Below, one piece after another: positions 10,380 through 20,620 of a stretch of DNA of 64,000 nucleotides. Position numbers and translations under genes: made by a program. Numbering within the stretch: the first letter of the stretch is position 1; every line of letters begins with the position of its first letter. The notes under the pieces are model-generated. The model ran no database searches, had not been told where the DNA came from, and worked only from the letters and a program-made list of their open reading frames with translations. This DNA comes from Corella eumyota (taxonomy: Eukaryota > Chordata > Ascidiacea > Phlebobranchia > Corellidae), in contig OY720103.1 in NCBI GenBank assembly GCA_963082875.1, positions 5,332,001-5,396,000 on the forward strand, in the 5' to 3' direction.

Positions 10380-10577
10380 ATTGAAATAGTTTTTGTCTCT
10401 GTTTGGAATCGTGTTTTTGTTTTAAATAAAAACTAATTAACAAGATTACACCAACATATGCTCATTTTGTATTTCTAAAAACTTTCCCAAAAGGGTAAAA
10501 CTCAAGTTATTATTATGGGATGGATAGCATAGGGAAATTTATGTTTTTTCTAGTTACGGAATTGCGTTGGTTCCAAT

Positions 10578-13004
10578 TTGAAATGTTGTCACTACTATAT
10601 AGGTTATACGAATTTAAACTTTATCGAATTACTAATTGTTAATATTGTTTATACATTTTTACTAAATGTCATTTAAATTGATTTTTATGTCATGCACATA
10701 TTTTTTAAGTTATTTTAATAAAAAAGGTTAAATTAAAATTTTATTTTGAATACATAATTGTACAAAAATTAAATTCTGTAAAGTTTTTTTAAGTATAAAA
10801 AATACTATAAAATAGTGGAGTGATTTTGTTTCCAGATATAAATATAACTTTTATATGACTTCAATACTTTTTTTAGTGTGAAATTTGATAATGCCATAGT
10901 AAAACGGGCCAACGGGCTGCATTGTTCATCTCAATTTAAACTGAATACATCACTTTTCGTAATATTGTCGCGATCAATATCACGCTAGCAAATGTTACCC
11001 TTTTTAGATGAAATTCCTAAAAATGTAGGATTACATTACCCTGATCCAAATGTAAAATCTATTGTCATTACTATTTCACCACCAGATTTAAATCGGGGCT
11101 TTGTAAGTTTAAAATTACCGCTGGTACAGTCCAATGTTAAAGTACAATGTAGTTTAATTGTTAAAAATTAAATTTTTATAACGTATGGCATCGGTAGACC
11201 CCTTGTTAGTACATCTATCTGCAAACGTAGGACAAAGAAAATTGGTTAGGCTTGAAATCAATACCAAGACCGAAATGTTTCGTTTCATTTGTGTAGTGCT
11301 CCATCTTCTACCCAGTAATATAAAACGATTTTATACATAGAGGTCCCACCCGAACAAAATTTTACGTAAAACATGTTTTTACACATTTTGTACTTAAATT
11401 TCTTACTGTTTTATAATATCACTATACCACCAACATTTCGCATAACCATTTTTAACAGATCATGAGTTTGGATCAAAAATATAACATATACTTTAAAAAA
11501 AAAATTTAAGTTAAAAATGTTAAGTTGTTACGTGTTTTTATATAACAAAACAGTGTATACATAAACCAGAGAGCTAACACCCACACACATTACAATAATT
11601 TTATGAGTCAACACATAAAAAAACATAAAATGTAAGTAAGTATTTTAATTTTTTCTTCTTTATTCTCAATGTGGAAAAGCCAAGCAAATATATAAGTCTA
11701 ACTAAATAAAATGTTAAGAAGAATTATGATCACGTAAACGTTTGAAATTCAAATATTCGAGGACGCTGTCTAAATACAGTTTAGTTAAATTGTTTCAATA
11801 CTGCGTTAATCTCATAAAGCCGTTGGACAATTATTAAATCTGGTAAAGTATCCTACACTTGAACAAACTAACGATAAGCAAGAACACCCTTTAAAATTAA
11901 AATACGTAGTAGGCTATGAAAGTGTTTTAGTTAACTTTTAAAATCATTTAATCAACAATTTTGTCTTTATAATTTTCAAAATAAAGTTAGTGGTGAACAA
12001 ACGCAAAATAAAAGAAACAACTTGTTACAAATATTTTGTAAAAAAGAAAAATTAAAGCTAGTTGATTTGGTGATAATACTTTAAGAATTAAGGTTAATAG
12101 TTTACATAACAATTTTAATTATCCTTTAATAGGTGGAATAAATGACGTTAATGTAGTAACGTATCAAAAAAACAAAATTAAGAAAAAAAAGCATTAAGAA
12201 CGTATATATTAAAAATCTTTACATAAAAATACGAAAATTGTTATAAAAGTCCATGTTGTGCAAGATTAATATTAATTTTTTAGAATAGTATTAATTTTTT
12301 TATTCGCTGGATGTTATAAAAAGTAAATCATAGAATAATAATTTTAACAAAAGTAAACAGTTAATGTTGACAACCTAAATGTAGGTTGTGGGTCCTAGTT
12401 AATTTACCCCATTTTAATAATTTTAAAGTTTAGTTGCAGTTTTTTATTCATAATATATTTGGGAAATTCCAAAACAGTTTAATGTTTTTCTAAAACCATA
12501 ATAATTCTAAAATACACATTAACCATAAGATTAAACTTTTACAATTGATTAAGATTAAAATTCAGGCATACAAAAAAATACATAATTTATTTTGTAATTT
12601 GGTTTATAGGTTTTATAGTACAACCACATATAAAAAGTTAATGTAATAAAACGAAGCTGAGTTAATTATAGCCTACTAATCCATAATTTAATAAAATGAG
12701 AATTTTAAAGGTCAACGAAATTACAAAAACGTAAAACTGACAAAAAGTTAGTTCATGTTGTTCACATCAAATTATAGTCCATATTTAATGGTCAAAAGAG
12801 CAGTAAATTTATATTTCGCAGCTAGATTTTGTAAGTTGTTCTCCACTTGTTCTTGCGAACTGCTACAACTGCTGTTCTGAGGCTAGGAAGGCCCATAATT
12901 TGCATTAAAATTATTGCAATGTAGGGCGCTCTTCTACAGTTATCACAAAAAAATTTTTTTTAGTGCTTTTTAACTTTAAAATATCCCAAATCAAAAAAGT
13001 TGAT
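10578..13004. other. AT-rich intergenic stretch, no confident gene
   Basis: Mostly low-complexity AT-rich DNA. Two short stretches look faintly coding. On the plus strand, 10992-11171 is a 59-codon frame (MLPFLDEIPKNVGLHYPDPN...) containing a good GTAAGT donor after LNRGF. On the minus strand, 12772-12876 follows a good ...cctcag acceptor and reads NSSCSSSQEQVENNLQNLAA to a stop. Neither can be linked to other exons here. Confidence 0.5.
10992..11171 (+). CDS. Possible short coding exon, unknown product
   Basis: Open frame from ATG to TAA, with unusually balanced composition for this AT-rich stretch (LDEIPKNVGLHYPDP, SIVITISPPDLNRGF). After codon 37 there is a consensus donor (TTT|GTAAGT), so it may be a first exon rather than a complete small protein. 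No downstream partner exon was found on the plus strand before the next genes, and no family is recognised. Confidence 0.3.
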   Translation: MLPFLDEIPKNVGLHYPDPNVKSIVITISPPDLNRGFVSLKLPLVQSNVKVQCSLIVKN

Positions 13005-13131
13005 TGCAGAGCATCCTTATAAAATAACCATAACCCAGTTGCAGTTTCGGATCAAACTGCCAATTGTTTTTAGTCAACATCATGGATCGAGACAGGGACC
13101 TTACCTGTTCTAATCGCTACATTATGCCACA
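13005..13131 (-). repeat. Old SINE at the 3' end of nucleotidyltransferase-TPR gene A
   Basis: Minus-strand reading: aatgtagcgattagaacagg (box A-like), gtccctgtctcgatcc (box B-like), then aaactgcaactgggttatgg, matching the family's actgggtcagggtaa region. It begins 2-3 bases past the gene's TGA stop, at the same relative place as the SINE after gene B. Confidence 0.65.
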
Positions 13132-16100
13132 TCATTTCTTGACAACAAACTTAAAAATATATAACATAGCATCACAATTTTCAATTAAATCGAGACAACA
13201 CGAAATCATGTCATCACAATCTCCTGTTTGTTGGAGGATTTCGAGTGAAGTTTGAAATTTTTTTAATGCTACTTCATATTGACCAAAATTATATTTACAA
13301 AAACCAATCCAAAATTGACAATGAGCAACATTGCTGCTTTTTGTTGGCTCATCAACAATATGTTGATGTATTTCAAGTGCGGTTCGAAATTCAAATAACG
13401 CTGCTTCGAATTGATTAAGATAACATTTGTGCAAGCCATTTTGATAATGGCAATCAGCAGTATCACTGCTCATAGTTTGATCATTAACGATTTGTTGATC
13501 ATCATTTAAATCATCCACAGTTTGTTGTTGGATACCTTTTGAAGTAAGAAAAACGGATAATGCAATCTTATTTTTGCAGTCTTCGATCCATTTAGGACGA
13601 CTAGCAACAATTGTGTTTTTAGTGTGCTTCATACTAACTTGTTGGTGGATTTCGAGGGAAAATTGAAAATCGGTCACTGCTTCCTTATACTGACTAAGCT
13701 GATACTTGCAAAAGCCAATCAAATAATGTCGATAAGCAACAATACCAAGGCTCTTTGTCGGATCATCAACAACTGGTTGAAAGGTATGAAGAGAGGTTTG
13801 AATTTCAGGTAAAGCGTCGTGATATTGATCGAGGAAAAAATTACACAATCCTAAAAAATAATGACAATCAGAAAGCTCATTATTGTTAATCACATCTATG
13901 TTATATTGTTGATGGATATTAAGTGAAGTTTGAAAATCGATTAAAGCTTCCTCATATTGCCTAGACTGCAATCTGCATCTTCCAATCTGATGATAAATGT
14001 TGGCTTTATATTGGAACAAATCAACTTCAAGATTGTCGTTAAAAACCCTATCACTAACTTGATGAATGATCTGAAGTGCTAATTGAAGTGAGGTTAATGC
14101 TTCTTTATATTTACCAAGATTTCTATTACAACATCCAATCAAATAATGATACAAAAACAAGTCATTGTCTTTTTTTTTTTTTTGTCTAAATTTAAGTGAA
14201 GTTTTAAAATCGACTAAAGCTTCTTTATGTTGACTAAGATGGCATTCGCACATTCCCATCATAAAATAAGTATGGCCCATTTTACTGTTATCACTTATTT
14301 TCTTGTAAAGGTGTTGGTAGATTACAGAAAATTTTCGGTAACAGCCCAAAGCTTCATTATATTGACCAAGTTTATAATTCGATTTTCCAATCCAATAATA
14401 GATAATGGGTATGCTGTGGTCCTTGTCATACCAATAATAAAAGGAATTACCATCGGTACAATTTAAATTAAATTCTTTGTATATTTTCAATGAGTATTGT
14501 AAATTAGATAATGCTCCTTGATAGTGACCAAGTTTATATTTGCACAATGCAATTCGTAACAGACCTCGAGCAACACCAGCGACATAAGAAATTTTTTCTT
14601 TTTTACTATTCCCCATTTCGAATTTTTGCCGAAACCACCATTTTATAGCAAAGGTATAATGACCTAAAACAAAACATATGTTTGGAACTAATGAAATGGG
14701 TGATGTGCTTATATTGTCTAAGTTGAAAATGTTGCCTTGAAAATTTTTTATTATTGTGAAATATTCTATGCAGCTTTTTATTCCAACTGTATCATTCATA
14801 AATTTATTTTGAATTTCTAATGCCTGAAACATATCATCTTGTGATTTTCTATTCATGCAAACTCTTAATCTTGTCTCACATGCAACAGCAATAGCAAATT
14901 TAAGATGATGACCAACTAATTTAGTTAATTTTTTGGCTTGCATAAGACTTTCCACGATGTCAAAACAACCAGATTCTTTAATGCTGTGAATTTTACCTAC
15001 TGCTGAAATAAATACAGTTGAACTTCTGTAAAACATCTTTTTAATGTTCACGTCGTTACCAAACCTCAATTTATTTAGTTGAATTGATATATGAAAAACC
15101 TTTTCATTTTCTTTTATTTCATTTTCAATTGATAAATGATGAAGGCTTTTATCCAGCAACAAAACTTCACGTTTTACTAATTCTTGAAACTGTTCATAAA
15201 TTTGTTGATTTTCAGCAACAAAACATGATGTCATTAACATAGCAGCCAAGTGGTATCCATTTTTTATATCTTCCCGAGATCCTACAAAACTTGCCATTTT
15301 ACTGACAGTATGAATTAGTTCAAGAGTAAATGGTTTCTTTTTCGTTTTAACTTGTCTACCTAGTGGAAATTTACAAGCATGTGGCATCATTCCATCAAAA
15401 GCAATACCTAAAGGTGTTACAGCATCGTAAAAGTTAAATTTGGTTTTATCTCCATTATTTAAACTTGGGATTTGAACTCGAGAAATGTTTGTTTCCCCTA
15501 AATTTATTAAAATGATTTGAAATGTTACTGTAAACCACCTGAAATATTTTTTTATGTTTTCTTGAATATTTGGAGAAAAGCTTGTGATTTCGTCATCCAA
15601 AACTATGACATTTTCAAAATCAGAGTATGGAGTTATTTCTTTTCGTGCAAGCGATCCAAGTCCCACCAAGGCATATTTACATGGAGGATTTCCTAAAGTT
15701 TCTTTACAAAATCCAGCAACATGTTGCATAATCTTTTTGTAATCTTCACTTATAGTATTCTGAAGACTTCGCATAGTCTCAACTTTTTTCCTTTTAAGTG
15801 TTGTGAAATCTTCATCAGATATGTCTTCAGCAATCAAAGAAATGGTTGCAAGTATACTATTTACCTTTCTTCTCATTTCTGCTATGTCATAACCAATTAT
15901 TTTGGAATATTCAATTAAATCTGCTTTTTGGTTTGCTGCTTCTGCAATTTTAAGTAATGCAAAACAAAAATTGTAAAGATCTTGTGTAATTTCTTCAACA
16001 TTTTCCGGTTTCCGAACAATAGCTGCATTCAATAAGGCAGCACTTTGAATTAATTTAATTTTGTCACCCTGTTTTAAACCTTCAGTTTTGTAAATAAGAC

Positions 16101-16203
16101 CTAGTTTATGAAAAATTTTTGCTGATTGTTTAGGAAATTTTTCTTTTCCATCTTTTTCACAAATTTGTTCAAGCTGTTTACTTAGTGCTTCTTCCAGTTC
16201 CAT
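13132..16203 (-). CDS. Nucleotidyltransferase-like domain + TPR repeat protein A (1,023 aa, single exon)
   Basis: One uninterrupted frame from ATG to TGA. Residues 1-175 are a helical N-terminal region. At 181-197 is GLGSLARKEITPYSDFE, which fits the pol-beta nucleotidyltransferase pattern GS..R.E....SD.(D/E) of GlnD/DUF294-type proteins; the second acidic residue is Glu rather than Asp. A conserved linker follows (WFTVTFQIILINLGET, DAVTPLGIAFDGMMPHACKF). From about 545 to 1000 there are about nine TPR-like repeats of the type YWIG.CKY.LGQY.EAL..FQTSL.IHQ, in 42-60-residue periods. No signal peptide or membrane segment. Likely a cytosolic or nuclear scaffold with a possible nucleotide-transfer activity; no substrate can be named. 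It is a tandem paralogue of gene B about 1.8 kb upstream. The lack of introns contrasts with the neighbouring genes. Confidence 0.85.
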   Translation of the reverse strand: MELEEALSKQLEQICEKDGKEKFPKQSAKIFHKLGLIYKTEGLKQGDKIKLIQSAALLNAAIVRKPENVEEITQDLYNFCFALLKIAEAANQKADLIEYSKIIGYDIAEMRRKVNSILATISLIAEDISDEDFTTLKRKKVETMRSLQNTISEDYKKIMQHVAGFCKETLGNPPCKYALVGLGSLARKEITPYSDFENVIVLDDEITSFSPNIQENIKKYFRWFTVTFQIILINLGETNISRVQIPSLNNGDKTKFNFYDAVTPLGIAFDGMMPHACKFPLGRQVKTKKKPFTLELIHTVSKMASFVGSREDIKNGYHLAAMLMTSCFVAENQQIYEQFQELVKREVLLLDKSLHHLSIENEIKENEKVFHISIQLNKLRFGNDVNIKKMFYRSSTVFISAVGKIHSIKESGCFDIVESLMQAKKLTKLVGHHLKFAIAVACETRLRVCMNRKSQDDMFQALEIQNKFMNDTVGIKSCIEYFTIIKNFQGNIFNLDNISTSPISLVPNICFVLGHYTFAIKWWFRQKFEMGNSKKEKISYVAGVARGLLRIALCKYKLGHYQGALSNLQYSLKIYKEFNLNCTDGNSFYYWYDKDHSIPIIYYWIGKSNYKLGQYNEALGCYRKFSVIYQHLYKKISDNSKMGHTYFMMGMCECHLSQHKEALVDFKTSLKFRQKKKKDNDLFLYHYLIGCCNRNLGKYKEALTSLQLALQIIHQVSDRVFNDNLEVDLFQYKANIYHQIGRCRLQSRQYEEALIDFQTSLNIHQQYNIDVINNNELSDCHYFLGLCNFFLDQYHDALPEIQTSLHTFQPVVDDPTKSLGIVAYRHYLIGFCKYQLSQYKEAVTDFQFSLEIHQQVSMKHTKNTIVASRPKWIEDCKNKIALSVFLTSKGIQQQTVDDLNDDQQIVNDQTMSSDTADCHYQNGLHKCYLNQFEAALFEFRTALEIHQHIVDEPTKSSNVAHCQFWIGFCKYNFGQYEVALKKFQTSLEILQQTGDCDDMISCCLDLIENCDAMLYIFKFVVKK

Positions 16204-17767
16204 TTATATGTTACAAATTAAAAGTTAAGTGTGACCAATTTTTTTGTAGAACCCTATTATATACACATAAACAATATGCTACTTTTTTCTTTGGTTGCAA
16301 TTAAAAGCCTAAAACTACAATCAAGCAAAATTTAAGATGAAAATAGATGCCATTGTTAAAAATGATAAGATACTAATACAATCCTTATTAAATGTAATAT
16401 GTTTTTTACTTTAAGTTTATTTTATTTGCCAAGCAACTTTATAAAGTAAATTAATAAATCACAATTTTTGTAAAAATAGTATTCTGATTTGAGCCAATTT
16501 ATTTACTCTGTGAATATCAAGGATATGTTTCTAACAAAGGCAGGGCACATTTTAAATTATTTTTTTACTCAATTTTACGAACTTACTTCTTAATTTTATT
16601 TAAACTTTTTTAAAGATGTTATTTCCAGTTTTTTAAACTACTTCCGTCAAAAGTGAATGCCTTTTTGGCATTTTTTTATTGACACCATAACAACATTTAA
16701 TTTAGTCATACAGATTAGTTAGTTTTTACACAATCTTCAATAGTAACATCATTGATTACATATTTTTACAAAGTCTTAAACTGTTTAAAAATATAACTTA
16801 CAGTCTAGTTAGTCTCTGCCCCTTTTTTACTTCCTTGTATGTGTAAGAGGAAATAAACAGAACAATAGATGAATAAAGTGCTGGAAAATATCTAATAAAG
16901 GTATTGAATTTGTTTTTAACATCAAAATACTTTTTCCCTTTAAAAATTGTGTTACAGTTTGTGGTTTATTTATTGTATTTAAATATTTTGGTCTAATAAA
17001 ATCGTTGGTTCAACTTTTGTAAGCATTAAATAGAAAGTTTTGTAAACCAATCATGGCATCTGGTTGCAGGCTGAATGGTTATGACTTAAAGCCACACCTT
17101 TGCCACACCATTCACTTTAAGCACACATTTACAGGCAGTTTATACAAGTAACCCCTTTTTAATAAACTTGAATAAAACTATCACCTTACTAAGCTTGTAA
17201 AAGAATTCCATAAACTTAACTTTAACAACAAACACAACATTACCTACCAAAGGGATAAATTTGGTATAAACTAAGTAATTTAAATTAAATGATTTTGCAT
17301 TAAGTTGAGGTTAGGGCAAGTTGTGCAAATAGAGATATTTCAAAATAAAGAAAAGTTGTAAATGCTGAAATGACAAATCTATTAGCTTTGGAAACAAAAA
17401 TATAATTTTAAAGTAAGTTTTTACACAATCTTGGGGGGGGGGGGTGTCATTTAATAAATTTTTGTAAAGTTACTTTAATACACGATTGAACTGGTAAAAA
17501 AAACTTTATTGGGCCGTTTACACAACATATAAATTAGATTAAGGGATACACTTTAAAATACCAGTTGTTTTTAAAACCTTTGTTAGGCCTATAAAGAAAA
17601 AGGTTACCGACAAAAATTAATTAAAATTAAGAAGTTATGTTTTTTTTATAAATGTAATCTATTTTTAAATTTGTCAACTGGGTACATTATTGAAATATTC
17701 CAAACTAAAATTCAACCTAGTAAAATTTATATTATTTAGCAATAGGTATTCATATTTAAGTTTTTTT
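16204..17767. other. Spacer between the two nucleotidyltransferase-TPR genes
   Basis: AT-rich, no coding frame of note. It contains a G12 homopolymer near 17433-17444 and should hold the promoter of gene A just above 16203. No clear TATA box or repeat is recognised. Confidence 0.6.
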
Positions 17768-17962
17768 ATTTTATTTATCCCCAATATAGGAAGGTTGATT
17801 TTACAGCCCTTTTTTCTTTTTGCAGCCTTTTAAGTGTTGCATCATGTTTTTTTGCAGTCTTATGAACCAATTGGTTTTTAATTTTATTAAGGTAAGTTAT
17901 GATGCTAAAAGAGTTGTGGATTAAATCCAGGATCTTGTGTAGTGCACCAAGTGTTCTAACCA
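17768..17962 (-). repeat. SINE overlapping the end of nucleotidyltransferase-TPR gene B
   Basis: Minus-strand reading: catggtgtagtggttagaac (box A), tcctggatttaatccac (box B), and the tail cctatattggggataaataa, like the family tail cccacatcgaggataaataa. The head supplies the last codons (MV) and the TAG stop of gene B. Confidence 0.75.
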
Positions 17963-20620
17963 CTACACCATGTTCTTACTTTTCCTAACAACAAACTTTA
18001 CAATATACGAACTAGCACAGTCATTAATAAGGTCACAACAACGCTGAATCATGTTAAAGTCGCTTGTTTGTTGGAAAAATTTAAGTGCGATTTGAAGCTC
18101 GACTAATGCGTCTGCATATTGATCAAGAGTAAATTTACATTTTCCAATCCAAAAATTACAATAACCTAAATCAATTTGATAGATTTTAGTATCATCACTA
18201 TTTCTAGTTGGTTGCTTACCAATTGTTTGGTGAATTTTAAGTGAAGTTTGAAAATTAGTTAACGCTTCTGAGTTATAATTAAGCTGGAATTTGCACATTC
18301 CAATCCAATAATGACGATATGCAACAACACTGCTTTTAGTTGGATCATCGACAACTTGTTTAAAAATTTCAAGTGAAGTTTGAAGTTCGGTTGATGCTTC
18401 TTCGTATTGATCGAGTTCATATTTGCACAAGCCAATCCAATAATGCTGAGCAGAAGTTTCAACGTTTTTATAACTATCCTCAGTAATTTTTAAAAGTATT
18501 TCAAAAGAAGTTTGAAAACTGACTAAAGCATTCTCATATTGACAGAGATAAAATTTGCACTTTCCAACCCTATCATAAAGATTAAGCTGTTTGTATAGTA
18601 AAGGAACATTTTCCCCAGCTGAATTATCAATAGATTTATTGACAATTTCAAGTGAAGTTTGAAGGTGAAATAATGCTATTTTGTAATGACAAAGTTCATA
18701 CTGGCAGAACCCAATCCAATAATGATGATCAGCATAAAATGTGATTTCATCTAAATTCTTATTATTTTGTATGTGAATCGTAATTGATTTTTGAAAATCA
18801 ATTAAAGCTTCTTTAAATTGACCAAGCTGGTATTTGCATTTTCCTATCCAAAAATAAAAATATTTGTTCTTAATTGGTCCCACAGAAAATTTTTTGTGGA
18901 TTGCAAGTGAGTTTTGAAAGTCTGATATCGCTTCATTATATCGACTAAGATTCAATTTGCATAATCCAATTCGGAAGTGACCATCAGCAATATCAGTTGC
19001 AACGTAGATATCTTTATTGTTAATATACTCCTTAGTTAATTTTTGCTGATTCCACCATTTTATTGCGAAGTTATAATATCCTAAAACTAAACAAATTTTA
19101 GGAACTAATGATAATTCAGGTTTTGATATTTGGTTCAATTTATAAATAAATTCTTGAAATTGGCATATTATTAGAAAATATTCCAAAATGCTTTTAACTC
19201 CAAGTGTATCATCTATAAAATTTTTTTGTATATCTTGCGGTTCAAACATATCATCTTGTGATTTTCTATTCGTGTAAACTCTCAACCTTGTCTCGCATGC
19301 AACAGCAATGGCAAATTTAAGATCACAGCCATCTGTCGTGGTTAATTTTTTGCACTGCATCAGACTTTCTAGAATGTCAAAGCAGCAAGGTTCCTTAATG
19401 GTATGGATTTTACCTATAGCTGAAATAAATACAGTTGAACTTCTGTAAACCAATTTTTTTATGTTAACGTTTTTACCAAGCCCCAAACTGTTAAGTTGCA
19501 ATGCAACATGAAATTCTTTTTTATTTTGAATTACTTCATCTTTAATCGATAATTTATAAAGTCTTTTATCTAACAAAGATATTTCATGATTAACAAATTC
19601 CTGAAATTGTTCATAAATTCGTTGATTTCCAGCAACAAAACATGATGTCATTAACATATCAGCTAAATGGTAACCATTTTTTACATTTTCATCAGATCCA
19701 ATTAAACTTGCCATTTTGCTTACAGTTTGTATAAGTTCAAGTGTATATGGTTTTTTCTTTGTTTTAACATGTCTACCTAATGGAAATTTACAAGCATGTG
19801 GCATCATTCCATCAAAAGCAATACCTAAAGGTGTTACAGCATCATAAAAGTTAAATTTGGTTTTATCTTCACTATTTAAACTTGGGATTTGAACTCGAGA
19901 AATGTTTGTTTCTCCCAAATTTATTAAAATAATTTGAAATGTAACAGTGAACCACCTAAAGTACTCCTTTAAATTTTCTTGAATATTATTAGGCAAACCT
20001 TTGATATTGTCATCTAAAACTATGACATTTTCAAAATCAGAATATGGAGTTATTTCTTTTCGCGAAAGCGATCCAAGTCCCACCAAGGCATATTCACATG
20101 GAGGATTTCCCATTATTTCTCTACATAACCCAGCAACACGTTTCATGATTTTTGTATAGTCTTTACTTATAGAACTCTGAAGGCTACTTATAGTCCCAAC
20201 TTTTTCCCTTTTAAGTGTTGTGAAATCTTCATCAGATATGTCTTCCGCAATTGGAGAAATGGTTGCTAGTATACCATTAACCCTTTTTCTCATTTCTGCT
20301 ATATCATTAGCAATTAGTTTAGAATATTCAATTAAATCTGCTTCTTGGTTTGCTGCTTCTGAAATATTAAGAAACTCAGAACAAAATTGACAAAGATCTT
20401 GCATAATTTCTTCAACATTTTCTGGTTTTCGAACAATAGCTGCATTCAATAAAGCAGCACTTTGAATTAATTTAATTTTATCTGCCTTTTTTAAACCTTC
20501 AGTTTTGTAAATAAGACCCAGTTTATAAAAAATATTTGCTGATTGTTTCGGAAATTTTTCTTTTCCATCTTTTCCACAAATTCGTTTAAGTTGTTTACTG
20601 AGTGCTTCTTCAGTTTCCAT
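17963..20620 (-). CDS. Nucleotidyltransferase-like domain + TPR repeat protein B (885 aa, single exon)
   Basis: Paralogue of gene A. The N-terminal half aligns closely with no obvious length change: METEEALSKQL start, GLGSLSRKEITPYSDFE at 181-197, and the same DAVTPLGIAFDGMMPHACKF block. The C-terminal part has about seven TPR-like units instead of nine (for example HYWIGLCKYELDQYEEA, HYWIGMCKFQLNYNSEAL). The arrays therefore differ by gain or loss of repeats. The product ends VVRKSKNMV, with the last residues and stop inside SINE sequence; gene A instead ends FVVKK before its SINE. Single exon, same strand and order as gene A. Function unknown beyond the domain reading; the DxE form of the motif could be active or a nucleotide-binding relic. 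Confidence 0.85.
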   Translation of the reverse strand: METEEALSKQLKRICGKDGKEKFPKQSANIFYKLGLIYKTEGLKKADKIKLIQSAALLNAAIVRKPENVEEIMQDLCQFCSEFLNISEAANQEADLIEYSKLIANDIAEMRKRVNGILATISPIAEDISDEDFTTLKREKVGTISSLQSSISKDYTKIMKRVAGLCREIMGNPPCEYALVGLGSLSRKEITPYSDFENVIVLDDNIKGLPNNIQENLKEYFRWFTVTFQIILINLGETNISRVQIPSLNSEDKTKFNFYDAVTPLGIAFDGMMPHACKFPLGRHVKTKKKPYTLELIQTVSKMASLIGSDENVKNGYHLADMLMTSCFVAGNQRIYEQFQEFVNHEISLLDKRLYKLSIKDEVIQNKKEFHVALQLNSLGLGKNVNIKKLVYRSSTVFISAIGKIHTIKEPCCFDILESLMQCKKLTTTDGCDLKFAIAVACETRLRVYTNRKSQDDMFEPQDIQKNFIDDTLGVKSILEYFLIICQFQEFIYKLNQISKPELSLVPKICLVLGYYNFAIKWWNQQKLTKEYINNKDIYVATDIADGHFRIGLCKLNLSRYNEAISDFQNSLAIHKKFSVGPIKNKYFYFWIGKCKYQLGQFKEALIDFQKSITIHIQNNKNLDEITFYADHHYWIGFCQYELCHYKIALFHLQTSLEIVNKSIDNSAGENVPLLYKQLNLYDRVGKCKFYLCQYENALVSFQTSFEILLKITEDSYKNVETSAQHYWIGLCKYELDQYEEASTELQTSLEIFKQVVDDPTKSSVVAYRHYWIGMCKFQLNYNSEALTNFQTSLKIHQTIGKQPTRNSDDTKIYQIDLGYCNFWIGKCKFTLDQYADALVELQIALKFFQQTSDFNMIQRCCDLINDCASSYIVKFVVRKSKNMV

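Larger units (their letters stand above)
5899..10577. repeat. Tandem duplication, unit 2 (with 169 bp absent from unit 1)
   Basis: Same sequence as unit 1, offset 4,510, up to 10395. Bases 10396-10564 are present only here. The missing segment in unit 1 is bracketed by the short direct repeat ttg, as expected for a small deletion or an allelic indel. Near-zero divergence means a very recent event, allelic sequence placed in tandem by the assembler, or homogenisation. Confidence 0.95.

Noticed and set aside
17433-17444. G12 run as a quadruplex or regulatory element
   Set aside because: A single homopolymer in an AT-rich spacer, without the four separated G tracts expected; may also be a sequencing-sensitive site.
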